Source of the DNA: Spirochaetales bacterium
GTDB lineage: Bacteria > Spirochaetota > Spirochaetia > Sphaerochaetales > Sphaerochaetaceae
Direction: 5' to 3'
Assembly: GCA_028719825.1 (NCBI GenBank)
Contig: JAQYLW010000017.1
Span: forward strand, 1 to 46,270
DNA length: 46,270 nucleotides
A model generated the notes under the pieces. It saw nothing but the letters and a program-made list of their open reading frames with translations, was not told the DNA's origin and made no database searches. This document shows positions 37,340-46,270 of the stretch, in pieces (the stretch's first letter is position 1; every line of letters begins with the position of its first letter). A program made the position numbers and the translations under genes.

Positions 37340-38295
37340 AAAGCAATATAGAAATAACCAAACAGCGTTCAAAGGCTAAGCGCATTATAAGTGCTTACCT
37401 TGAATCGCTTGGTTACAACGAAATAGAAACTCCGCTCCTATCACATACGGCAATTCCCGAAAGCACAATAGAATTGTTTGAAACAAGGCGTAAGCAATAT
37501 GACAGGAGCGATTTCTTTTATCTTCTGCCCTCACCCGAACTGTATATGAAAAAATCCCTCGCTAAAGAGGGAAAATCAATATATCAGTTTTCAAAATGCT
37601 TTAGAAACAGCGAACAGACAAGCGATTTCCATTCGTGTGAATTTACAATGCTTGAATATTACAAAACGGATGCAGACGATTCGTATTCGCTTAAAGTAAC
37701 AGAACAAATGCTCGGCGTGTTATCTTCGGAATTTAATTCAACACATCTTAGCTCTATCAACACCGTTATAAGCATGAGAGAACTTGTAAAACGACAAACC
37801 GGAATTGACATTGCCCTTTTAAGGGACAAGGAAGAATTCCAAAGAGCCGTTGAGAAAAAGGGCGTTACCGTATGGGATAAGAACGAAAGCAGAGCAGACA
37901 CGTTTAATAGATTGTTTGTTGCCCTTGTTGAGGACAGAATAAAGGATATATCCCCCGTTGTAACAATAACGGATTATCCGTCAGAAATTCTATGTCTGGC
38001 AAAGGACGACAGCACAGGGGCATTCAAAAAACGCTGGGAAATGTATATAAACGGCATTGAAACAGCAAACTGTTATACCGAAGAAACAAGAGAGAGCAGG
38101 GTTAAAGAATACTTTGATCACGAGGATAGGGCAAAAAAAGCTGTAGATCCCCTCTTTCGTTCCGACAAGGAATTACCCACCATGGCATTGCCCGAATCAA
38201 GCGGAGTTGCCATAGGTTTTGACAGACTTATGATGTGCTTACTTGATAAAAAAAATATCGGCGAAGTAATTCCCTTCGCCGAATATCTGAAATAA
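37336..38295 (+). CDS. epmA: EF-P lysine ligase EpmA (class II LysRS-like; PoxA/GenX)
   Basis: Compact LysRS-like catalytic core without an anticodon-binding domain: SPELYMKKSLAKEGKSIYQFSKCFRNSE, FTMLEYY, SSGVAIGFDRLMM. Overlaps glgP by 4 nt. Confidence 0.92.
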   Translation: MKSNIEITKQRSKAKRIISAYLESLGYNEIETPLLSHTAIPESTIELFETRRKQYDRSDFFYLLPSPELYMKKSLAKEGKSIYQFSKCFRNSEQTSDFHSCEFTMLEYYKTDADDSYSLKVTEQMLGVLSSEFNSTHLSSINTVISMRELVKRQTGIDIALLRDKEEFQRAVEKKGVTVWDKNESRADTFNRLFVALVEDRIKDISPVVTITDYPSEILCLAKDDSTGAFKKRWEMYINGIETANCYTEETRESRVKEYFDHEDRAKKAVDPLFRSDKELPTMALPESSGVAIGFDRLMMCLLDKKNIGEVIPFAEYLK

Positions 38296-38310
38296 AGATC
38301 AACAAATCAA

Positions 38311-38874
38311 TTACGAATTAACCCTTTCAAGGTATTCCTTTGTTTCTGTGTTAACTCTGACTTTTTCACCTTTCTTAATAAAAATAGGAACCTTAATCTG
38401 CAAACCGCAGTCAGTTACGGCATTCTTTGTAGTACCCTGAACGGTATCACCCTTCACTGCATCCTCACACTCTGCAATAACATATACCATCTTTGCAGGA
38501 AGCATAATTGCCAAAATCTGATCGTTCCATACACTGCAGCGGTATGTATCGCCCTCATGCATAAGATACTGATAATCCGGAAACATTGAAATAGGAACTT
38601 CTGCCTGCTCAAATGTAAGATTGGACATAAGAACGTAGTTTTCGGCATCTTTGTACATGTACTGATAATCAACGTCCTCAACCTCAATATCCTCTGCATT
38701 GTCCTGGCTTTTCATTGTTTCGGCAAGTACCTGCCCTGTTGCCGGACTCTTTAACTTTAATCTTACAAATGCACTTCCCTTACCGGGGTTTACAAATTCT
38801 CTTTCTATACACACAAAAGGCTGTCCCTTGATCAGCAAAGCCGTTCCTTTATCAATTTGTCCTGCTTTAATCAT
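38311..38874 (-). CDS. efp: Elongation factor P
   Basis: 187 aa; FVNPGKGSAFVRLKLKS with the conserved modifiable Lys loop; VPIFIKKGEKVRVNTETKEYLERV C-terminus. Confidence 0.96.
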   Translation of the reverse strand: MIKAGQIDKGTALLIKGQPFVCIEREFVNPGKGSAFVRLKLKSPATGQVLAETMKSQDNAEDIEVEDVDYQYMYKDAENYVLMSNLTFEQAEVPISMFPDYQYLMHEGDTYRCSVWNDQILAIMLPAKMVYVIAECEDAVKGDTVQGTTKNAVTDCGLQIKVPIFIKKGEKVRVNTETKEYLERVNS

Positions 38875-38960
38875 TTTATTTTCCTTTATATAACGAATTA
38901 ACTATAAAAGTATAATTATATTTTTTTCGTTTTTCAATACGTATTCACTACGACGTATTT

Positions 38961-39003
38961 CTCCCATACACACACTCGGGATATGAGAGCGTATGTATGG
39001 GAG
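38961..39003. other. Long intergenic hairpin between efp and the InlB-repeat lipoprotein gene
   Basis: CTCCCATACACAC (38961-38973) pairs with GTATGTATGGGAG (38991-39003) at 12 of 13 positions, plus an inner CTC/GAG stem. Confidence 0.7.
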
Positions 39004-39018
39004 CATGGGAGCATGGGG

Positions 39019-42000
39019 TTATTCATTGGGTTTTTTATCAGAATAGAACAGATAGGCTTTGATGTAAGGACTATCTGATGTGAGTGTTATACCATTCGGA
39101 GCTCCGTTCGGATAGCACACAAGACGGAATGACATCTCACCAAGAGAAGACGATATACCCTCACCCGATTCAAGTATCATTTTTACATCATTATATATAT
39201 TTTCTCCCGTATCCTGATCCGTTATTTGTGTACTGTTATTCTTTACGTTTCTTGCAACCGCAGAGAATACGGATTCAAAGCCGTGCATATCCTCGTATCT
39301 TCCAACATTGGAGTTCCATTTAGTATATTGTGCAAAACTCATATCGCCGTATGTTTTACCCTCGGTGTTTACCGTTCCCGTATATCCCGAAAATACAAGA
39401 TTGAGTATAAAGTTGTTGTATATATCCGCAAATTTTTCTCCTGTCATATTCTCTACGGTTTTTAAAAGAGCATTATCATCTCTCATTATCATACCGGGCA
39501 TGGTAACGCCGTACTTTTCTTCTATGTACATAAAGAATAAATACCCAAGTCCATAGCTTGTATCATCGCTATCCTTAGGCTCGTAAATTTTATGTCCTCC
39601 AAGCAATTCCGACAGGTATATTCCAAGTTTACCGTCAAATGTTGTATCCTTAGTTCCTTTTCCTGCAATATAGTTTGCATATCCTTCAGACAAAAAGTGA
39701 ACAGACCCAGTATTTGAATAAGCATTTGTATGTTTGTAATCGCTTTCAAGATAATGGGTGTATTCATGTGAAAGTGTACTTATAAAATTACTTGCACAGC
39801 CGTAAAAATTCGAAAGCTCGGTTTTGGCAAAATCCTGTCCTCCCGTAAAAGAACTGCATGTATTCAAATAGAATGCGGCATAGGGTACATTTTCCGTCTT
39901 TCCCGAATAAATGTCCGAAGAAAAATACCCCCCTACAGAATACGGCCAACCGCGATTTTGAAAATTATCCATAATAACAAAGAAATAGCCTTTATCCGTG
40001 GCGCTTTTATCAAACATATAACTCTTATTCGGGAAAGAATCCCCCGGCTCTGCTACCGTTTTTTGAAGTGTGAGCAATAAATCACACGGCATTTTGGCAT
40101 CGCTTTGAGGATTGTTGTACATATAGTCTATCAGTTTGCGTGCAGGCGAATTGTCGGATACGGAATATGTACTGTCAAGAAGGTAAATGATCTTATTATC
40201 CTTATCGGTGTATAGTTCACGGTAATTCTTAATATACTGTCCATCATCAAATGAAAAGTTGTTCCATACAACCTTGCCGTCCTTAATTTCGGGAGAACTG
40301 ATATTGTTTACAGAAAGAGCGTTTAGCTGTGAATACATCACGGACCGCGATACATTTGCCGGATACAGACTGTACGAATAAATGTTGTTGCTTCTAACCT
40401 TATCCCATGGATCAGATGTTGATGTATCATCTTTTAACCCTTCTGATGCATAGGTTTCCGAAGGCGTAAAATTGGTTATAAGCACATACGGAATTTGATT
40501 TTCAGGGCAAGAAACACTTGCAGTGGGATTTGCAGAATCCAGCATTACAACACTGTCACCTGTACTATCAACAATATCCGCATTTAAAGTAATATTATCA
40601 ACAACATCATCGGCAGGCAGAGTGTAAACTCCGTTTTCATCGCTGTACAGATAGAATACAGGAATGTCTGAAGATGTGCCGTTAAAATATACCTTGATAC
40701 GCGTTATCTTTTTTGACGCATCAGTAAGGGACACCTTAAACTTGTATTCTGTTTTGTATGAAAGCGATGTTTTAACCTCAGAACCGTCTGATGAAGTATA
40801 AATAACCGTATCAGAAGCGTCTGTATTCAAAGTCACCTCTTTATACTTTACTTCTGCATAAACCTCACAATTGAACGACGTAATATAAGGAGTCAGAGTA
40901 TATACCATCTTGTCATTGATTCTTTCAGCACCTATTTCAATTTTTGTGCCGTTGTATACAACCGATACTCTGTCTATATCATATTGTTCATCGCTAATCT
41001 CCACGGTAAAACGATATTCGGTTTTTTCTTTTACGGACGCACTTCCGATTTGCCCACCCGACGGATATTCTTTGAATACAGCCTTATTATTCCCTTCAAA
41101 ATTGATGGTAACATTATTTTGAGGAAGTCTTGTTGTGGCAGAAAGAGATACCTCATCAATTGTCATATCTTCCGTAAGAGTATATATACCGTTTTCGTCG
41201 GGCAACAGAGTTGTTGAAATATTATTGCATTGCAAACGTACCGTATCAATAACTTTACTGCTGTCATTTGCGTTCACTTTAAAACTGAAATACGAGAAAC
41301 GCTGTATATCAGAAGGAAATGCTCCTCCATCTGCTAAAGTCCATGACACACCGTCGCCAGAAGTTATTAAAGACACGTTCTTATCGACAAGAGCAACCGT
41401 TATTTTTACAGTATCAATAACCATATCGGCTGGGATTGTATATACCTTTTGTCCTTCCGCATTCTTAATGCCCGAAAGGCTTTTAGTTACCCTTACATAT
41501 TGCTGCTGGTCATAATCGAATGTCTTATACTCTACACTTACCGCCGACACGATTTTAGATGTATCGTTTGATTGAAGTGTAAAACTTGTGGACTTGTCTG
41601 CCATTATAGTAGTAGTAAGCGGCATTTGTGACTCAACATCTTTAACGGTTACATCTCCGCTTATTTCAAGAGGATACCATAACGTTTGCAGTTTAACCCC
41701 AAGCTGAATTGCTTCCCAGCTGTCTATATTTTGAGTATCTATTGTGTATACGCCATCCTCCGAAGGATTGAAAAGATATTTAGGTCCGTCATACCACCTG
41801 CCGTTTGAACGATAACTTAGGTTCAATGTCGTTATCTTGTACCTATTTTCGCTTAATAGAATTTTAAATTTGAAATAAGAAAGAACATCTTTATTAATAC
41901 GTCCAATCGATACTCCGTTATTCCATTCCAACGGAAGAAGAGCGCTTTGATCGTCCACAACCCTGTATATTTTAACAATATTTTCACGCGAGGTATTTCC

Positions 42001-43176
42001 CACATTAAACTGAACCTTATCAACATACTCTGATTTTACTTTAATACCGTCAGGAGCGGATAAGGATGTAACAGAACCCTTTATAGTAAACGTCCCGTCT
42101 TCATTATTCAGTAACTCCTTGTGCGTATTGTTATAGTATAGCCATACCCTAACATTGTAACCTCCCCATGGGTATGTATCACTGATTTTAAACGAATAAT
42201 CCTCTCCAATACCAACGTTTACAGGACTTGTTATATCTTCATCCGCGACAGTTTTATATTGCAGGGAAGATGTTTCTCCTCTGTCGGTACTTTTGTATTC
42301 AAACGATATTGGAATCGTATTAACTGTAACTGAAATTTTAAGATGCAAATGTTTTGTAATGTTAGGTATGGTATATTTTCCATCTGTTAGAATAAGCGGA
42401 GTATAACTTTCATCTCCGATATATTTAAACTCTACACTGTTTAACACAAAACTCTCATCCTCTACAACAGCAAAAACAAAAGTCGCATTCTTTGCAACAT
42501 GATATGAAGTATTGGTTTGTATTTCGTTTTCGTCAACTTTGATTTTTACCGCTTTCCCTATAAATTCAAAATTCACATTCCTATATCCGCTGTCACTCCA
42601 CACCGCATAAAAGTCTGTATCGCCCTCCGGTGTATATTTGCCATTTATAGGCTCTCCGCTACGGTCTTCTGTTTTAGACCAACCCTTAAATTCCTCATAA
42701 GAGCTTTGTATTCCACTAGGAAGAGTAATTTCATCCGTTTTCCAAACAGCTTCTGCTTCCATATTTTCATAGGGAGTTGTAACAGTTTGCAATACGCCGT
42801 TTTTATCCGCTATCACTTTTCCTTCGCAATAATATCCCGTAAAACGTTTTAAAGCACTTGTATATTTTTCATCGGTTATACTTTCAGGCGTTACACCCTC
42901 TACCTCTTCGGTTGTACTCTTTTTTAAATCGTAAGTGATTCTATAAGGAATATCGTTTTTGGGTGTAATACTTGTAATTACAGAACTTTGATCACAGGAT
43001 TCGGATGAATACCAAACTGATCCTTTATAATAAATTATTTGATTCTCTTCTCCGTCTTTCAGCGTTACCTGATATACTTTTGGCTCAGGTTCTTCCTGCT
43101 TTGGAGAAGTAGGACATGAGCATAACAAAAACAACGATAACAAAATAACAAATAATGATAATTTTTTCACAATCAC
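39019..43176 (-). CDS. Large lipoprotein with InlB-type repeat and putative M30-like zinc metallopeptidase domain
   Basis: 1385 aa; lipobox LLCSCPTS; InlB-like FKGWSKTEDRSGEPINGKYTPEGDTDFYAVW; several repeats ending in YTLPADDVVDNITLNADIVD-like segments; HEYTH in STLSHEYTHYLESD and downstream FLSEGYANYIAG. Confidence 0.75.
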   Translation of the reverse strand: MIVKKLSLFVILLSLFLLCSCPTSPKQEEPEPKVYQVTLKDGEENQIIYYKGSVWYSSESCDQSSVITSITPKNDIPYRITYDLKKSTTEEVEGVTPESITDEKYTSALKRFTGYYCEGKVIADKNGVLQTVTTPYENMEAEAVWKTDEITLPSGIQSSYEEFKGWSKTEDRSGEPINGKYTPEGDTDFYAVWSDSGYRNVNFEFIGKAVKIKVDENEIQTNTSYHVAKNATFVFAVVEDESFVLNSVEFKYIGDESYTPLILTDGKYTIPNITKHLHLKISVTVNTIPISFEYKSTDRGETSSLQYKTVADEDITSPVNVGIGEDYSFKISDTYPWGGYNVRVWLYYNNTHKELLNNEDGTFTIKGSVTSLSAPDGIKVKSEYVDKVQFNVGNTSRENIVKIYRVVDDQSALLPLEWNNGVSIGRINKDVLSYFKFKILLSENRYKITTLNLSYRSNGRWYDGPKYLFNPSEDGVYTIDTQNIDSWEAIQLGVKLQTLWYPLEISGDVTVKDVESQMPLTTTIMADKSTSFTLQSNDTSKIVSAVSVEYKTFDYDQQQYVRVTKSLSGIKNAEGQKVYTIPADMVIDTVKITVALVDKNVSLITSGDGVSWTLADGGAFPSDIQRFSYFSFKVNANDSSKVIDTVRLQCNNISTTLLPDENGIYTLTEDMTIDEVSLSATTRLPQNNVTINFEGNNKAVFKEYPSGGQIGSASVKEKTEYRFTVEISDEQYDIDRVSVVYNGTKIEIGAERINDKMVYTLTPYITSFNCEVYAEVKYKEVTLNTDASDTVIYTSSDGSEVKTSLSYKTEYKFKVSLTDASKKITRIKVYFNGTSSDIPVFYLYSDENGVYTLPADDVVDNITLNADIVDSTGDSVVMLDSANPTASVSCPENQIPYVLITNFTPSETYASEGLKDDTSTSDPWDKVRSNNIYSYSLYPANVSRSVMYSQLNALSVNNISSPEIKDGKVVWNNFSFDDGQYIKNYRELYTDKDNKIIYLLDSTYSVSDNSPARKLIDYMYNNPQSDAKMPCDLLLTLQKTVAEPGDSFPNKSYMFDKSATDKGYFFVIMDNFQNRGWPYSVGGYFSSDIYSGKTENVPYAAFYLNTCSSFTGGQDFAKTELSNFYGCASNFISTLSHEYTHYLESDYKHTNAYSNTGSVHFLSEGYANYIAGKGTKDTTFDGKLGIYLSELLGGHKIYEPKDSDDTSYGLGYLFFMYIEEKYGVTMPGMIMRDDNALLKTVENMTGEKFADIYNNFILNLVFSGYTGTVNTEGKTYGDMSFAQYTKWNSNVGRYEDMHGFESVFSAVARNVKNNSTQITDQDTGENIYNDVKMILESGEGISSSLGEMSFRLVCYPNGAPNGITLTSDSPYIKAYLFYSDKKPNE

Positions 43177-43221
43177 CTCTTTTTTATATTGTATTATACA
43201 AAACTAAGCTCATGCAAATAA

Positions 43222-45009
43222 CTATTTTTTATGCAGCTTTTGATAAAGAAACCTTTTAATCTTTTGAGTGGGAGTTCTGAGGAAAGGCTCTTCCTGCAAT
43301 TCAACCTTATCTATACGGCTTGTTTTCATCAAATCCTTATTAACCTTATCCTTTAAATACTTGATGTAGTTTAATGCCTCTGTTTTAACATCGCTGATAT
43401 TCATTGTAAGGTTTTCTTTGAAGCTGTCTATGTTCAATCTGATCATCGCGACAAGTCCGCCGTCCTCCGGGACAACAAGCGTTTCTTCTACATATTCCTG
43501 ATTGTTGAATTTTGCCTCTATGGCTTCGGGATAGATGTTTTCGCCTCCGGAACCGAGTATCATTGTTTTGCTTCTTCCCTTTATCTGAAGCCTACCTTTT
43601 TTATCAAAGCAACCAAGATCACCCGTTTTAAAATATCCGTCTTTGGTAAAAGCATCTTCTGTTAATGCAGGGTCCTTATAATAGCCCTTCATAACATTCG
43701 GTCCTTTTACTGCTATTTCTCCTATTCCTGTTTCGCTGTTCACGTCTAAAAGCACTACATCTTCATGCGGAACAATCTTTCCTATAATGCCTTTTTTCTG
43801 CTTTCCGGGTCCTGAGCCTGCAACCATAGGAGATGTTTCCGTAAGGCCGTAACCCTTTGCATAGGGAAATGCGGAATGAATGAGAAATTCCTCTACATCC
43901 TCATCAAGGGGTGCTCCTCCAATGCCATAGAACTTTATTTTTCCGCCCATTGTTGTTTTTAATTTTCGCCCGATAGCCCTATATATCATATTCCGTGTGA
44001 ATGAGCATTTAAGATACGGTTGTATCCTTTTATTCCCCTTAATTTGCGGCAGGATGGATGAACGGTACATTTTTTCAATTAAAAGAGGAACTGTAAGTAT
44101 TACGTGAGGACGCACCTTTTTAAACGCTTTGATCAAAGATGTTGCGGCAGGAGGCTTTACAAGATAATGTATTGAACAGCCCTTTATCAAAACAAGAATC
44201 TGCCCTATGGTAAACTCGTACACATGGCTCATGGGCAAAACCGACAACACACGATTCTTGGCCGACAGATGAACATAATCATCTGCACATTCATCGGCGT
44301 TCCAAAGTATATTTCTATGCGTAAGCATCACGCCCTTTGGTTTTCCCGTTGTACCTGATGTATAAATGATACTTGCAATATCATCTTCTGACGGGGCTGT
44401 TTTTTGTAACAGAGCATTGGTAAAAGTCTTTCTCTTTTTCTTTGTTTCCTCTTGAGAAATCACCTCTTTTGCAAATTTATGCAGCGTATCAACTCCGGAG
44501 GCGTCTTTAAAAAACGAGCTTTCCGTGCTTGAATTAAAGCTATCGGATGTTATATGAAACATATCGTTTATTCTAAAAAGGATAACATCCTTGGTTTTTA
44601 TGTACTCTCTGCATTTATCAATATATTTTGCACTGACAATTACGCCCTTTGCATCGGAATGCAGCAATATTTCGTTTACATCAAAAGGAGAGAATTCGGG
44701 AAGAATGGGAACGGCTATACAGCCGATTGCAGTTATTCCTAAATATCCTATAAGCCAGTTGGGCATATTTTCCGACAATATAGCTATTTTGTCGCCCTTT
44801 TGCAATCCCTTGGATATAAGATATAAAGAAAAAGAGTCAACCTTATATTTCAAATCGGCATATGTAACCGCACTTGTAACATCATCATATATCTTTAGAG
44901 CTAATTGCTTTTTGTATTTATCATAACAGTCGTCAACAAAATTTCGCATTGTGTATGCAGATAAATTTTTTGGTTTTATTACCGAATCTGTATTCTTTTT
45001 TTTACCCAT
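43222..45009 (-). CDS. Long-chain acyl-CoA synthetase (AMP-binding)
   Basis: IIYTSGTTGKPKGVMLTHRNI, GYGLTETSPMVAG, GYFKTGDLGCFDKKGRLQIKGRSKTMI. Confidence 0.93.
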   Translation of the reverse strand: MGKKKNTDSVIKPKNLSAYTMRNFVDDCYDKYKKQLALKIYDDVTSAVTYADLKYKVDSFSLYLISKGLQKGDKIAILSENMPNWLIGYLGITAIGCIAVPILPEFSPFDVNEILLHSDAKGVIVSAKYIDKCREYIKTKDVILFRINDMFHITSDSFNSSTESSFFKDASGVDTLHKFAKEVISQEETKKKRKTFTNALLQKTAPSEDDIASIIYTSGTTGKPKGVMLTHRNILWNADECADDYVHLSAKNRVLSVLPMSHVYEFTIGQILVLIKGCSIHYLVKPPAATSLIKAFKKVRPHVILTVPLLIEKMYRSSILPQIKGNKRIQPYLKCSFTRNMIYRAIGRKLKTTMGGKIKFYGIGGAPLDEDVEEFLIHSAFPYAKGYGLTETSPMVAGSGPGKQKKGIIGKIVPHEDVVLLDVNSETGIGEIAVKGPNVMKGYYKDPALTEDAFTKDGYFKTGDLGCFDKKGRLQIKGRSKTMILGSGGENIYPEAIEAKFNNQEYVEETLVVPEDGGLVAMIRLNIDSFKENLTMNISDVKTEALNYIKYLKDKVNKDLMKTSRIDKVELQEEPFLRTPTQKIKRFLYQKLHKK

Positions 45010-45130
45010 AGTTATCTATATATACTAATGTAATCAATTATTCAAACTATTATCAAACATGAGGCATATTAATAATGCAATATGTTAAATTATTGTCATA
45101 AATTATTCTTCAAATGTAATATATAGAATT

Positions 45131-46270
45131 ATGAGCAGTTTGTATTTTGATAATGCATCAACAACTTTCCCGTCGGAAAACAGTATAAAAGTTTTTAACG
45201 CCACCCTTACACAGTTCCCCGCCAACCCTTCATCATCCCACAAGTTGGGAGAGGAAGCCTTTAAATGTCTTAATCAAGCCAGAGAGCAGGTTGCCTCCTT
45301 GCTTTGTACAGATGAACCCTCAAACATTGTTTTCACCTCATCTGCAACGGAATCAAACAATATAGTAATGCAAAGCCTTATAGCGTGCGAAAAAAGAGGA
45401 CGTGTTATCATATCAGATGCCGAACATCCAAGCATTGTCGAAAACAAAACAATTTTGGAACGCTGCGGTTTTGAAGTTGTTACGCTTAAAACAGAATACG
45501 GCATTGTGAACAAAGACGAGCTTATGAAAAAACTTACCCCCGATACCGTTCTTGTTGCCATAATGTATGTGAACAATGTAACCGGAGCGATAAACGATAT
45601 ACCCACGCTTGCCTCTACCGTTTTAGAATACAAAAACAATATGAAAAAAAACATACTTTTTCACGCCGATGCTGTACAGGCTGCAGGCAAGATAAGTATT
45701 AATGCAGATACCCTAAAAAAATGCGGAGTTACATCCTTATCGTTTTCGGGACATAAATTTCATGCCCCACGAGGATGCGGCATATTGCTTTCGTCAAATG
45801 CTTTGACAAGATCCCTGTCAAAGGGAGGCGGACAGGAAAACGGTAGAAGAGCCGGAACCGAAAATTTAGCAGCAATTTGTTCAACAGCAGCATCGCTTAA
45901 AGAGGCAACAGAGGATATACAAACAACCGAAAAACACTATAGCGAACTCAAAGCAACCCTTATTGGAGAACTGAATAAAAAAATAGGAAGCAGCCTTAAA
46001 GTGTTGTCCTTAGAAAACAGCACGCCTGCAATAGTATCCCTGTCGCTCAAGGGACTTGCCGGAGAAATAACCGTACGTGCGGCAAGCGAAAAAGGCATTT
46101 ACATAGGAACAACATCGGCTTGCTCGTCAAATGCCAAGAAAAGCGACAAAAAAGCGCTTGTAAACATGGGATATTCGGCACAGGAAGAGCGAGATGCAAT
46201 ACGTGTATCTTTTTGTAAAGACAATACGAAGGATGACGTTTTAACGCTTTGTAATACGCTAAGCGACATC
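45131..46270 (+). CDS. Cysteine desulfurase (NifS/IscS family), 3' end truncated by window
   Basis: Reads MSSLYFDNASTTFPSENSIKVF..., SSATESNNIVMQS, SFSGHKFHAPRGCGILLS (PLP Lys), TSACSSNAKK (active-site Cys region). Open to the last base, so absent from the supplied ORF track. Confidence 0.9.
   Translation, partial: MSSLYFDNASTTFPSENSIKVFNATLTQFPANPSSSHKLGEEAFKCLNQAREQVASLLCTDEPSNIVFTSSATESNNIVMQSLIACEKRGRVIISDAEHPSIVENKTILERCGFEVVTLKTEYGIVNKDELMKKLTPDTVLVAIMYVNNVTGAINDIPTLASTVLEYKNNMKKNILFHADAVQAAGKISINADTLKKCGVTSLSFSGHKFHAPRGCGILLSSNALTRSLSKGGGQENGRRAGTENLAAICSTAASLKEATEDIQTTEKHYSELKATLIGELNKKIGSSLKVLSLENSTPAIVSLSLKGLAGEITVRAASEKGIYIGTTSACSSNAKKSDKKALVNMGYSAQEERDAIRVSFCKDNTKDDVLTLCNTLSDI

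Overview
The window appears to be a chromosomal segment from a spirochaete, probably Treponema-like (inferred from gene content, lipoprotein and outer-membrane protein style, and AT-rich composition; not proven). Most genes are on the minus strand and tightly packed housekeeping or metabolic genes: adhE, yfcE-type phosphodiesterase, YraN, DprA, an APC permease, a beta-CASP metallo-beta-lactamase nuclease, a hydantoinase/dihydropyrimidinase, HemW, LepB, SmpB, PrmC/PrfA, a phosphoribosyltransferase, YbeY, a 7TM-HD protein, a cation:proton antiporter, a CBS-domain protein, a complete livKHMGF branched-chain amino-acid ABC operon, glycogen phosphorylase, EpmA, EF-P, a large InlB-repeat lipoprotein with an HEYTH motif, an acyl-CoA synthetase, and a cysteine desulfurase cut by the window end. 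There are five tRNAs: Leu(CAG), Ser(GCT), Ser(TGA), Pro(CGG) and Arg(CCT). Two things stand out. (1) The APC-family amino-acid permease carries an apparently intact riboflavin kinase domain at its C-terminus in one uninterrupted ORF. (2) Three intergenic clusters (about 1-623, 25980-27083, 28397-29063) are mosaics of at least five different long imperfect hairpin modules. All share the same 11-nt apex (TACTTTGTGTA), with 14 copies found by eye and none seen elsewhere. One edge of each cluster coincides with the stop codon of a neighbouring gene, and two modules are broken at or near the apex and fused to another module. A separate duplication of the tRNA-Ser(TGA) 5' part flanks two tandem hairpin-rich units.
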